A stretch of 64,000 bases of DNA from Epiperipatus broadwayi (lineage: Eukaryota; Onychophora; Udeonychophora; Euonychophora; Peripatidae): positions 680,001 through 744,000 of the forward strand of contig JAQFVV010000255.1 of NCBI GenBank assembly GCA_028023455.1. The letters are read 5' to 3'. The notes below the pieces were generated by a model that did no database searches, was not told the DNA's origin, and worked only from the letters and a program-made list of their open reading frames with translations. Shown piece by piece: positions 11,411 through 22,517 of the stretch; within the stretch, counting starts at the first letter, position 1, and each line of letters opens with the position of its first letter. Both the position numbers and the translations under genes were made by a program.

Positions 11411-12335
11411 ATGAATCCTATAAATGGTAATGTACTTGTAGTATCAGAAAATGAATTGTTACATGCTGCAGATATTCGCATAGAAAATTGGACATTGTGT
11501 CTGTTGATGGATCAACTTCGAACTCCGGAGTTAGCAATAAAGTGGTTAGCCAGAAGGTGCCTGCTTAAGAATAGTACTCTATGCCAGAATTGTGGCATGC
11601 AGTGTTCTCTTATCAAACAGCAGGAATGTAAAGATGGTCACAGATGACAATGCAGATTATGTCACCATCGTGTATCTATCAGAAAGGGTTCTTTTTTTTT
11701 AAAAGCCATTTATCCTTTAAGACAATTATACTTGTAGTATATTACTGGGCTCATAATTTGCCACAATGTTTTATTGTTCATGAGCTAAGCATAAGTTGGC
11801 ACACTATAGTAGACTGGGCAAACTTTTGCCGCAAAAAGTGCACAACATATTTTCACAGATATCCAATGCAGGTCAGTGGATTTGATGATAATGTAGTGCC
11901 ACTCATCATAAAACTTGATGAAAGTTCACAGAGGAGCAATTCGAGGTCATTGGGTCTTTGGTGGAATAGAGAGAAATTCAGGAAAGTGTTTCTTGGTAGA
12001 GATCCATAACTGATGAGCTGTGACTCTCAAAGCAAAAATACAAGAATATATTTTGCCAGGGACCCACATCATTATGGACGGATGGGGTGCTTACAACAAC
12101 TTAAGCACAATCCATAATGGTACATATATGCACTCTGTCATCATACACCAGGAGAACTTTGTAGATCCTCACAACCCTGATGAGAGCTAAATGCAAGATC
12201 AAACATCAGTGCGGTACCACCAGTACTTTATTCAAATCCTGTGTGCAGGAATTTGCTTTCAGGACTCTCTACATGACTGACACAGTCTTTGCTAATTTTA
12301 TCGCTATTGTAAGCAAAAACTACAATGGACAGTAA
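11411..12335 (+). pseudogene. Merlin transposase (DDE, IS1016-like), broken
   Basis: Merlin transposases are DDE enzymes that cut and rejoin the terminal repeats. The first frame (11411-11646) carries an N-terminal zinc-ribbon start, C-x2-C in the segment LCQNCGMQC. It stops at a TGA (11645-11647) exactly where the family has the W of a G-x-x-W-R/Q-C segment, a TGG to TGA change. The frame then continues QCRLCHHR...SIRKGSFF and shifts at the T run near 11692-11700. The next frame (to 12009) holds the first catalytic Asp in KLDES (Asp codon 11917-11919); just after it the frame is disturbed again, and GHWVFGGIER continues in another frame. The second Asp is in DGWGAY (Asp codon 12077-12079), followed by ENFVDP. 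A tail resembling the conserved C-terminus (CGTTSTLF, VFANFIAI) reaches the stop at 12333-12335, inside the right terminal repeat. At least one stop and three frame changes inactivate it. Confidence 0.85.
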
Positions 12336-12494
12336 CTATGAATGTTGGTAGGATATATTGTTATTATTTTAATAATTTTTTTAATTATTATTTTAATTAT
12401 TTTCTTATTTAAATATTCAACAAGAAACACTCTTGTGAAAAAAATTTGAAACAAAATTCGAATTTTATTGTGACCTGGAAACTGCAGGTTTATC
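12327..12494 (-). repeat. Merlin right terminal inverted repeat
   Basis: Inverted counterpart of 11095-11271, ending CTGCAGGTTTATC. The last codons of the transposase reading frame run into its inner edge. Confidence 0.85.
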
Positions 12495-12553
<59 letters not shown>

Positions 12554-12574
12554 GAATAATAAGAATAATAATAA

Positions 12575-12613
<39 letters not shown>
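12495..12613. repeat. AAT microsatellite
   Basis: An imperfect AAT array with AAG interruptions that abuts the right end of the Merlin element. It is probably the expanded target repeat. Confidence 0.9.
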
Positions 12614-12616
<3 letters not shown>

Positions 12617-14559
12617 TGATGCAATTTTAAATTTTAGAATAGAATTTCAAAACATTACAATGACTTAACCTTACAGGTGCTTCATACAAGCATTTTCGTT
12701 CATGACTTCAAGTCACTCTAAAATGGTAATTTTTACATTATCGTAGTGAATTTATGGTCAATATTTAAATTTAAAGCTATAATAAGGGGTGAGGACAGAC
12801 TTAATAAGGTCCTGATTGCTTGTTTTTCAATTTTAACAAAAGGGAATGCTTTTCAACTATTTTGACAGGTATAAGTTTTTTATTTGAATTTTCAAAATGA
12901 AAATGTATATTTTAGAATTTTTTTACATATTATAAATTATTTTGATAAAATATGCAGAAAATATAATTATTTTAGATGAATAATTAAGATTTTAGTAAAA
13001 ATTCTTTACTTTTACATGAACATAAATTAAGAAAGAAATCAGTGACTTAGGCTGCATTTTCTAATAGGTTACAAAATGTTCATTTTATGTTTCCACTATA
13101 GATTATTTTTATAATTGTAAAGAGAAACTTATTTTTAAAAACACTTTCATTCACTTTCATAATCTAATAAATTATTAATATGCTTTTTACAGACAAAACT
13201 AAAATGAATATAATATTAAAAGATGAATATATTTTTACTGCTGATTCTGTAATTGATCAATCAAAAGTGAAGAACTTTATTTCACTAGACTAATAGGAAT
13301 TTGTATAAAGCAAAGATAATAATTCATTTGGGTTTCAGAAATAAAATTAAATCAACAAAGATTTTGTCATTGGTATTATTGTTTTTACTACCCTGCAGTA
13401 ATTATCCAATATGGAAAAAAGTTATTGATCTCATTATAATTTTATTTTATTTTTTATATAAATTTGTAAAGTTTAAATATGATTTTAAAGAATGATTTTC
13501 ATTTGCATATTTATATTTTTAATAAATAAAGTTCAATTTATTAAATACTAATATAGAATAAAGGTATAATAATAAAATCAAATGTTGAATGATAAGTGAA
13601 ACAGTCGCTAGGAAAATATGTAAAAAAGATTGGATTGTGGAAGATTAAATTTATGTATTTATCATCTTATTTAACAACTTTTCATAAATTTTCATTATAA
13701 TTAATCACCAAAAAAATGAAAAATATTAAGCTAATAGCAAACTTTATTGCATTAAGAAATGAATACTTTTTTTTCCAAGAAACAACTTCATCTAAAAATC
13801 AATTTAATATTGATAATTAAGAAATCAATTATTAATTTTTATTTATAAACACACCTTGATTTTATTGTATTTAAACATTTTATATATTACATATATAGAT
13901 ACAGGTATATAGAAAGCCTGTATAAGATTTTACTTTGTAACTTTTATGAATCATGCATTTAATATTGATAAATCACAACCAACCTATCAATGAAGTTTAA
14001 GTTTTTACATAAGTAGTATATTTACTATACAAATTTTCAAGCCTCAAATTTAGTTCGGATGCTATTCTTCATTTCATGTTTCTAAAACAAAAGATAATTA
14101 AATATCAGTGACACATTTTAGATTCATTTTATAAAATCCATTTAAACACTCTTACTTAGAGTTAGATTTCAAATATACGATAAAATGACAAACATGATGT
14201 ATACCTAATTTAAAATATATTACGTTTAAAGGAATTTTAAAGTCAAAGTTTATCAATCACAAAAGTAAATAAAAGATAATTTGATATATTAGTGATCTTT
14301 TATAACATAACTGTGTGATGATAATTATTAAAATATGCCCATCCAATCAACATAATCCAAATTCTTAAAAGTTTAATTCAGTTGCAATATTACTTTCAAA
14401 ATATAACTACAATTTCAAAATAAAACTGTGATTTGTAAACCACATATTCGTAATACACTGTGATCAGATTATGCAATAATTTTAAGTGATAAATTTATTT
14501 CTCCTATTCTGCTTTTGCTACAGAATGTAATCTTGAATAATCAATAAATACCATATGGT
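12614..14559. other. Unassigned AT-rich DNA
   Basis: No gene or repeat boundary could be supported. The 64-codon frame at 13301-13495 is hydrophobic and low complexity, with no motif. Confidence 0.5.
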
Positions 14560-14875
14560 AGTTAAACCAGTAAACATCACATGATCACCATTTCTTATGC
14601 TTACACATAACTTATTAAAACAAGCAAAACTCTACATACACTAGTGCCACTTAGTGCCAGCCAGAGTAATCAATGGATGCCAGAAGGCTTGTGCATAAAA
14701 TTCCCATCTAGTGCATTTTTTAAATCCCTAAATAATTCTGTCCTATCAATAACTCCAAATTAGCTTCTAACCTGTTGCTTTCATCATTGAAAGCTCTGAT
14801 ATTTTTTTTCAAATTCAATGCACCTTTCTTTCAGCTGCCATTTTTAACTCTTTCTTTTATTATCAATCAATCAGC
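14560..14875 (+). repeat. Dispersed repeat, family B, copy 1
   Basis: The segment ATTAAAACAAGCAAAACTC (from 14613), the region AGTAATCAATGGATGCCAGA (about 14667-14686) and the following CTTGTGCATAAAATTCCCAT recur at 22231-22517 (both orientations), 25553-25800 and 27241-27352 (minus). This copy appears to be a linear, non-palindromic version. Its left flank with CACATGATCACCATTTCTTATGC also recurs next to the 22.2 kb and 27.2 kb copies. It has no coding potential. Confidence 0.7.
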
Positions 14876-15103
14876 CTAAAATTTAAAAACATTTTAATGT
14901 TCTGAATCTAAGTCAACTTGCCTGTATAGTTATATATCACCAGCATAATACTTATATATTTAGGTGATCATTTTTTAAAAACTGTAGGCACTTCTAATCC
15001 CTGACTAGTAGTATCACAAAACAACAAAATGACATGTGACAAACAGTAAATCTATTTCTCTTAATCCAGGTCTGCTACTTAGCAGATGCTTGAGTAATAA
15101 TAT
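14876..15103. other. Unassigned AT-rich DNA
   Basis: Short stretch between the family B repeat and the LTR retrotransposon. Nothing recognised. Confidence 0.5.
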
Positions 15104-16771
15104 TGTGCCAAGGCCAATTTGGCACATGTATATAAAATAATTTTGTCTAAAAAAATTATTAAAATAAAAAAAAAATCTTTCGTAAAAGGGTTTGAAATAA
15201 AAGATTAAAAGTGGGAAGGGGTTTTTCTTAAAGTCAAACTAAAAGTGTTATAAAAGAAAGTAAAGTTTTTCTAAATTAGTATTCGTAAAAATAAGTAATT
15301 TAAAATTTAAAAAAAATATAAATCTCTTTTCATTCAAGCTTATTATAATAAATTATATATGTGCATGCGAGTGTAAATAAATGTATGCGTGTTAGAATAA
15401 TATTAAAATATATATATATATAAATGAAAGTTAAAAAAGAAATTATATTTGGAAAACACAGCGATGGCTATTAAGTTAAATAAAGATTTTAAAAAACCAC
15501 ACCAGCGGTGGGCTACTAATTAAAGATATAAAAACAATACATTTATGAAAGCTACTACTAATTAAACAATTGTCAAAAACACATTGTCATAGGATTAATT
15601 ACTAATGGAATTTCGACAACACCTATTGCACCTATTGCTGGAGGATATTAAAATGAAAACAATTCGGATACATAAATAGCCAGATTTTTATCGGAGTTCA
15701 GTTTTTTTTCAGTCTAGTTTGCAGTGACAGTCTTGTTTCCGTTCAGATAACAGTGCAGTTTCTATTATGTATTCAGAAACAAAAATGCATTGTTGAGCAG
15801 CTTTTGGAAATATACGCTCGTGCTTCAGCCTTTTTAGTCCAACAAGATCATCAAAACCTGCCTGTGAAATAATGTCTGCATAACAACTCAGAAATCCTCC
15901 GTCAAACGTTCAACTGTCTTCAAGAATAAAACCAATGGATTCGCATAAAATCTCTTCAAGAAATGTCCAAATCTAACCGGTTAGATATACTCCATCAGAA
16001 GCAGCCAACAACAAGCAATATCCATGCTCCAAAAATCCTAGGTAAACATTTATTTATTATCATTTATACGTAGTAGCCACCACTGTAATTCGTCAATCCT
16101 ACCGAGTAAAGTAATTTGAACTCTTAAGCATGCATAAAATGAACTATTGATGTGCGTGTGTGTGAATGTGAGATAATTTAATGATGTCACATATTATTTA
16201 TGCTTTTCACCAGATATATGTTATAATGTGTTACTTTAAAAATGTGTGTGTGTTAAATTAGATTTATAAAGATGTTTAAATTTAGTCAATTAATGTTGGG
16301 TAATAAATTATCTTTAAACTTAATTAATGTTAATTAAAATAAAATGTCTTCAAACTTAAACTTTATTTGTCGGTCAATTCTTTTTACCAACCTTTTTATT
16401 AATTCTTTCCACCACTAATTTTGTATAATTTTGTTATTGAATTAAAATTAGACTGAGCTAGTTTTAGGGAATGTTTTGAGCGCTGGATTATGAGCCTACT
16501 GCCCGAATACGTTAGTCATTAGACTAGCTGGCGCCCCGGGGTTTACCCCGAAACAAATAAAGTATTTGGATAGTAGGGGTTTGAATCTAGCAGCCGAGAT
16601 GGGCCATTGTTGATAGTTAAAGCTATCAATAAGATCTCCCATTTTGCTCGAACGTGCCGGTTCGTTCACGTAACATTTATAAGATTATAAATGTATTAGG
16701 AAGGAGTTTGAAACTGGCCAAAACTTATATATACGTATAAGTAAGTGGTTTCAGTGGTTCGACCCGGTACA
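15104..16771 (+). repeat. 5' LTR
   Basis: Begins TGTGCCAAGGCCAATTTGGC and ends CCCGGTACA. The first 23 bases form a perfect inverted pair (TGTGCCAA and TTGGCACA) around GGCCAAT-type sequence, a hairpin at the very tip of the LTR. A less AT-rich section at 15690-16050 contains ATAAATAGCC upstream of CAGT-rich sequence that could be the transcription start region. An AGCGCTGGATTA block near 16479 also occurs in the divergent LTR-like repeat at 48.5 kb. Confidence 0.85.
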
Positions 16772-16800
16772 TAAATGGCTTTCCCAACGTTTGGGGCTGG
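16772..16800 (+). other. Candidate primer-binding site
   Basis: Immediately after the 5' LTR, TGGCTTTCCCAACGTTTGGG (from 16776) starts with the TGG that pairs with a tRNA 3' CCA end and has the CCAACGT..GGGG layout seen in tRNA-primed elements. The matching tRNA was not identified. Confidence 0.4.
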
Positions 16801-17221
16801 ACCTAAGAAACAATAGTAAATAAATACTTTGTTTCTTGTTTAAAAAAAATTTTCTATACAAAAGCTAAATTACGTATGTTAAAGCGTTTTAATTTTTTTA
16901 AAAAAAAAAAAAAAGAATTGACCGAAAACTTTGTTTTCTTTAAATGAAAAGAGATTTATGCTATTTACGTTATCTAAAATAAATCATTATGTTAAATCAG
17001 AGACAGTTGGATGTTTGGGCAGAGTTAAAGCATTAAGATCGGGTGGAGAAAAATGGACAAAGGAGGGGCGGAGTCAGCATGTATTTCCAGTTTAGTAAGA
17101 AATAAATAAAATAGAAATTAGTAAACTTATGAGCGTGAATAAAATATAATATTAAAGAAAAATAATATAAAAAAGTAAAGTGTTTAAAATTATAAATTAT
17201 AAAAAAAAAAAAAAAGCCAAA

Positions 17222-17884
17222 ATGGAGACTCAAGGTAAAAATATAGAAAATAGCCCCAACAAGGAAAAAAGAGAAATCATAGCTTTACTAACCAGCATGT
17301 TTGAAAAACAAAAAGAAACAGCCGAAGAATATAAAAAAATAGCCGAAGAGCTTAAAAACCAAAATAATGAAATGAAGAGTAAATTGGAAGGGCAAGCTGA
17401 AATGCTTGAAAAGTTAAAGGACCAGATCGAAATGGGCCAGAATAAAATAAAAGAAGAAATTAGGGAAGAAATAGAAGAGATTAAAACACAAGTAGAAAAT
17501 CAAATAGAGACTGCTTACCAAGTAATAGAAAAAAATAAGATAGAAGATAGAAAAATAATTGAAGAGATAAAAGTTGAAGTTACAAATTTAACTGTAAAAG
17601 TAAATCAGATAAATCGTAGTCAAAATAGCCCACAAACTGAAATAAAAAAGCCAGACCAGCTGAGTGCGAACATGCACATTACAAATAACTCCATGAGTCA
17701 TCCTCAGAAACACATTTATAAAAAAATTCAGATGATTTACAAAAGCCCATATAGTATAGTCCCTCAAACTGACTTCAATGCCTTTGTGATAGCCAAAGGA
17801 AATATAGAAAAAGGAACATGTAACGCTAGGTCACTAAAGTTATTTGGAGGGCTGAATAATAAAGAACCACCAGACAAAAATTAA
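17222..17884 (+). CDS. Coiled-coil protein of the LTR element (Gag-like position)
   Basis: A 220-residue protein. The ATG at 17222 is preferred over the one at 17180 because it sits in GCCAAAATGG, a good initiation context, whereas the extra 14 codons are a lysine run from an A tract. Residues about 10-135 are rich in Glu, Lys and Gln with heptad-like spacing of Ile, Leu and Met, predicting a long parallel coiled coil. The last 80 residues are not coiled and contain no CCHC knuckle and no protease D-S/T-G. Its place just inside the 5' LTR is where Gag is found, and coiled coils are common in Gag-type and ORF1-type oligomerising proteins, so a structural role in particle assembly is a reasonable inference. 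No homologous family was recognised. About 2.35 kb of non-coding interior follow before the polypurine tract. Confidence 0.55.
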   Translation: METQGKNIENSPNKEKREIIALLTSMFEKQKETAEEYKKIAEELKNQNNEMKSKLEGQAEMLEKLKDQIEMGQNKIKEEIREEIEEIKTQVENQIETAYQVIEKNKIEDRKIIEEIKVEVTNLTVKVNQINRSQNSPQTEIKKPDQLSANMHITNNSMSHPQKHIYKKIQMIYKSPYSIVPQTDFNAFVIAKGNIEKGTCNARSLKLFGGLNNKEPPDKN

Positions 17885-20220
17885 AAATATGTAATCTGAC
17901 GGATTCGCCGGCTTGACCTAGTTATTAACGACCATGGACTTGGAATAATGGAAAATGTTTAACAAAGTTTAATGAAATAAAAATAACCTATAGTTTTTTT
18001 TAAACAAAATGTAAAAACGAGTATCAAAGTTAGTTTGAATAATGAAAAATGATTAAAGTTAGTCTTAGTAAAATAAAATAACAATCTTAGAGTTTTTAAA
18101 ATGTCAAAGCAACTATAAAACAATTTATGTCAAAACCCTCGATTATGTCTTATCGATTATATTGATATCCCAGCTCATAAGTCTAGAACATAGCGGAGCG
18201 TGACGCAAACAAAATAAATGTGTAAAATCAAAATAGACAAGCAAAATGAAAATGTTTTTTTTTTTTTAAAAAAAAAGGGGGGAGAGTAAAAATAACGCTT
18301 TAAAAATAAAAATGAAATAAATAAGTGTATAATGAAAGTATTAATGAAAATAAAACATTATCAAATAAAATTTTAAAAAAAAGTGTATTAAATTAGGATT
18401 GAGGTGTGTGCGAGTATTTGGGCAAAGATATAAATTTCAGGCCTGACTTTTGTTGGATTAAGCCTTTTCTTGCGGTGACTTTGTTTCTACGGATGGGTAG
18501 TGCGAAGAATAAATAATACTGATGATGATGCGCCAGTAGAAAAGTCCTGGCATATCAAAATTAATAAATCTGGAGGAAAAATTCCCAGTAACCAAATAAA
18601 ATAAATATTTTAGTAAGTCGAATGTGCAGTAGAGATAGTCCTGCCATTCTCAATCTTAAAGTCCCTTTACATGATCCGTTGTGCACAACAGTTGCCCATG
18701 CTGTAGTCACGACTTCCGCAAGAAATTAAAAGTTGGTTTAAATCAGCACAAAATCTATCTGTGTGTTGAATTGCCTTATACTTTGCTGCCTACTTCTCTT
18801 AACATTACATTTATTACCTAATGATGAAAATAAAAACTAAAAATGCACTCTAGAAAAATAAGAATTTGAAGTGGTCAATACTTAGGAAAAGTGATCAACG
18901 CACATATTAATTAAGAAAAATGTTCGTAAATAAATAAGTAGGTCAAATAGTTAAAATAAAATCGATAAAATCAAGTTAAATAAATAAGCGTAAATATATC
19001 TGTAGTAAATAATAATAAAAAGTGACTCGTGATAAACTAATAGATTTTTTTTTTTTTTGGAATACACGCACGGTAATAAAAGGAAGTAAATAAATGATTT
19101 AAAGTCAAGTCAAAATATATATATATCAGTGTAATAATGAATCGTAGTAAAGTAAGTTGTTTTTGAATATATGCAAGTTAATAAAAGTTGAGTAAATAAT
19201 GAATCGTAATAAAGTAAAATAGTTTTTCTGAATACACGCACATAGATAAAAAAGTTGAGTAAGGGTTGAAAATAATATTCGAGATTAGATTAATATAAAT
19301 AAATATGAAAACTGATGTCCGTGGTAGTTTAGAATAATATTGTGAGATTAGATTAATACAAATGTTAGAATAATGTTCATATGAATTTAAAAATAATGTT
19401 GTAAGATTAGTAATAAAAATATAAAGTCAATCTAAGGTGTATTAAGAGTGTGTAAGTATACATGTGTATATATGCGCACATACACTGGTAATATTCGGTA
19501 AATACGATACCTCATGATGCGTATCTTAAATGTATTTATCCAGATATCCTTTTAGGTTATTTTCTTGGCACTGCTGCACCTCATGATGCGTGCAAAAAGG
19601 GATTTATTTATTATAGATTCCCTGTAAGCAAGTCCAGTAATAACTCGATATCTAGAATATTAGTAGGTGTAGAATTATGCTGCACATATACACATGTGTA
19701 GGAATTTATCTAGAGCAAAAGGGAATGAGGGTAGTATAGAAATAAGTTTAGTTAAAGATACGTTTAAAGCTGCCGACTGGATAAATTTTAGTACCCGTAA
19801 CGGACTTGTCAGGGATCATTCCTCTTTCCAAAGCGTAAGTCGAAAATGGACAGTTGAAAATTCCTGCCATTTCGCAGTGACCCTTTCTTTTTCCAAGTCC
19901 GATCAAGAGAATCGGCAAATGAAGTTTCGATTTTATACATGTGTAAGTCAGCGAATCTGCTTCCGCGTCATTTCCAAAAGATCCCTGTGCCACAAAATTA
20001 GTTTGTCCCGGTGGTCATTATCCATGATTTAGATCATTGTGAGCAATGTATTCGGCATAGATAGAAGGAAAGGATAGTCAAAACAGATTGCCCTTTGTAT
20101 GTTAAGTAAAAGATATTAAAAAGCTAACTTAGAAAAATAATAAATTAATAAATCTTTAGAGTCAAGAATTAAAATTGCAAGAGATAAAATGGTCAAAAAT
20201 GATGCATTTTACTCTAAAAC
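17885..20220 (+). other. Non-coding interior of the LTR element
   Basis: No long ORF and no pol motif in any frame. At 19440-19745 lies a section (TTCGGTAAATACGATA, then CTGCTGCACCTCATGATGCG, then GCAAGTCC) that recurs in diverged form at 29290-29590. A less AT-rich section at 19690-20090 contains overlapping open frames on both strands (19694-20032 plus, 19748-19993 minus) without motifs. Equal openness on both strands argues against coding, and the section could hold packaging or structural RNA signals. Confidence 0.5.
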
Positions 20221-20234
20221 GGAGGGGGGTGTAA
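20221..20234 (+). other. Polypurine tract
   Basis: GGAGGGGGG followed by TGTAA lies directly before the 3' LTR. This is the expected position of the plus-strand primer, and it fixes the element's orientation. Confidence 0.75.
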
Positions 20235-21904
20235 TGTGCCAAGGCCAATTTGGCACATGTATATAAAATAATTTTGTCTAAAAAAATTATTAAAATAAAA
20301 AAAAAATCTTTCGTAAAAGAGTTTGAAATAAAAGATTAAAAGTGGGAAGGGGTTTTTCTTAAAGTCAAACTAAAAGTGTTATAAAAGAAAGTAAAGTTTT
20401 TCTAAATTAGTATTCGTAAAAATAAGTAATTTAAAATTTAAAAAAAATATAAATCTCTTTTCATTCAAGCTTATTATAATAAATTATATATGTGCGTGCG
20501 AGTGTAAATAAATGTATGCGTGTTAGAATAATATTAAAATATATATATATGTAAATGAAAGTTAAAAAAGAAATTATATTTGGAAAACACAGTGATGGCT
20601 ATTAAGTTAAATAAAGATTTAAAAAAACCACACCAGCGGTGGGCTACTAATTAAAGATATAAAAACAATACGTTTATGAAAGCTACTACTAATTAAACAA
20701 TCGTCAAAAACACATTGTCATAGGATTAATTACTAATGGAATTTCGACAACACCTATTGCACCTATTGCCGGAGGATATTAAAATGAAAACAATTTGGAT
20801 ACATAAATAGCCAGATTTTTTTTATCAGAGTTCAGTTTTTTTTCAGTCTAGTTTGCAGTGACAGTCTTGTTTCCATTCAGATAACAGTGCAGTTTCTATT
20901 ATGTATTCAGAAACAAAAATGCATTGTTGAGCAGCTTTTGGAAATATACGCTCGTGCTTCAGCCTTTTAGTCCAACAAGATCATCAAAACCTGCCTGTGA
21001 AATAATGTCTGCATAACAACTCAGAAATCCTCCGTCAAACGTTCAACTGTCTTCAAGAATAAAACCAATGGATTCGCATAAAATCTCTTCAAGAAACGTC
21101 CAAATCTAACTGGTTAGATATACTCCATCAGAAGCAGCCAACAACAAGCAATATCCACGCTCCAAAAATCCTAGGTAAACATTTATTTATTATCATTTAT
21201 ACGTAGTAGCCACCGCTGTAATTCGTCAATCCTACCGAGTAAAGTAATTTGAACTCTTAAGCATGCATAAAATGAACTATTGATGTGCATGTGTGTGAAT
21301 GTGAGATAGTTTAACGATGTCACATATTATTTATGCTTTTCACCAGATATATGTTATAATGTGTTACTTTAAAAATGTGCATGTGTTAAATTAGATTTAT
21401 AAAGATGTTTAAATTTAGTCAATTAATGTTGGGTAATAAATTATCTTTAAACTTAATTAATGTTAATTAAAATAAAATGTCTTCAAACTTAAACTTTATT
21501 TGTCGGTCAATTCTTTTTACCAACCTTTTTATTAATTCTTTCCACCACTAATTTTGTATAATTTTGTTATTGAATTAAAATTAGACTGAGCTAGTTTTAG
21601 GGAATGTTTTGAGCGCTGGATTATGAGCCTACTGCCTGAATACATTAGTCTTTAGACTAGCTGGCGCCCTGGGGTTTCCCCCTAAACAAATAAAGTATTT
21701 GGATAGTAGGGGTTTGAATCTAGCAGCCGAGATGGGCCATTGTTGATAGTTAAAGCTATCAATAAGATCTCCCATTTTGCTCGAACGTGCCGGTTCGTTC
21801 ATGTAACATTTATAAGAATATAAATGTATTATGAAGGAGTTTGAAACTGGCCAAAACTTATATATACGTATAAGTAAGTGGTTTCAGTGGTTCGACCCGG
21901 TATA
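20235..21904 (+). repeat. 3' LTR
   Basis: Near-identical to the 5' LTR, including the terminal hairpin. Differences are mostly single substitutions (for example AAAAGGG against AAAAGAG near position 80 of the LTR) and small changes in T and TA runs. The last two bases differ (TACA in the 5' copy, TATA here). Confidence 0.85.
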
Positions 21905-22230
21905 GTATATTTGCTACATTTCTATCATATAAATATAACTGAAATATTAATAATATGAAAACACTTTTGTCAAATGTTTTCAATGATTGACACTATTCCT
22001 TTATTCAAAAAATCCTTTGAATTACTGTAAATAATCATTATTTCTACATAATCATAAAAATTTGAGATGTAATTACATGTGTGTTAAATATCTCTGCGAA
22101 AGCTCTATCTTACATAATGCTAATATTTTAATTAATGTTTATACAATGGAAGCCATAATGTGAATATATGAATTTAAATATTTAGTTATGTTCACATGAT
22201 CACTAGTTCTTATGCTAGCACATTGCTGTT

Positions 22231-22517
22231 ATTAAAACAGGCAAAACTCTCCATACGATAATGCCACCCAGTGCCAACCAGAGTAATCAATGGATGCCAG
22301 AAGGCTTGTGCATAAAATCCTTATCTAATGCCTACTCATCCAGTATCCAAGATCCAAAGCTTCTCACTGATGAAGGCCACAAGCCAGAAACTAGTCTGGG
22401 GATATTGGATGAGTAGGCACTAGATAGGGATTTTATGTACAAGCCTTCTGGCATCCATTGATTACTCTGGTTGGCACTGAGTAGCACTACTGTATGGAGA
22501 GTTTTGCCTGTTTTAAT
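22231..22517. repeat. Fold-back repeat, family B, copy 2
   Basis: The left arm begins ATTAAAACAGGCAAAACTCTCC and the right arm ends GGAGAGTTTTGCCTGTTTTAAT. The arms of about 130 bp match closely and meet near 22370. Each arm carries the ATGGATGCCAGAAGGCTTGT core of the linear copy at 14.6 kb. The structure is a whole family B unit doubled head to head. No transposase and no obvious target duplication. Confidence 0.8.

Larger units (their letters stand above)
11087..12502 (+). mobile_element. Merlin DNA transposon, complete but inactive
   Basis: The element spans 11095-12494 (1400 bp). The left end GGTAAACCTGCAGTTTCCAG is matched in inverted orientation at the right end, and the match continues inward for about 170 bp (11095-11271 against 12327-12494) with scattered mismatches. 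Flanking copies of AATAATAA (11087-11094, 12495-12502) are consistent with the 8-bp target duplication of Merlin elements, although the target is itself an AAT repeat. Inside lies a broken transposase of the IS1016/IS1595-like group (11411-12335). Long inverted repeats, target-site size and transposase type together point to the Merlin superfamily. Confidence 0.85.
15104..21904 (+). mobile_element. Non-autonomous LTR retrotransposon (LARD-like)
   Basis: Two direct repeats, 15104-16771 and 20235-21904, agree almost base for base with only scattered differences, and enclose a 3.46 kb interior. The candidate primer-binding site follows the left LTR, and a polypurine tract (GGAGGGGGG, 20221-20229) precedes the right LTR, so the element reads on the plus strand. 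The only sizeable ORF is a coiled-coil protein (17222-17884). No protease, reverse transcriptase, RNase H or integrase motif was seen in any frame. The element would therefore need enzymes from a relative, as large retrotransposon derivatives do. A clear target duplication was not found (AATAT before, AGTAT-like after, 4 of 5). High LTR identity implies a recent insertion. Confidence 0.85.

Noticed and set aside
19694-20032. Overlapping open frames of 112 (plus) and 81 (minus) codons inside the LTR element
   Set aside because: Both strands are equally open, no motif is present, and neither follows a plausible start context. Composition (less AT) explains the openness.
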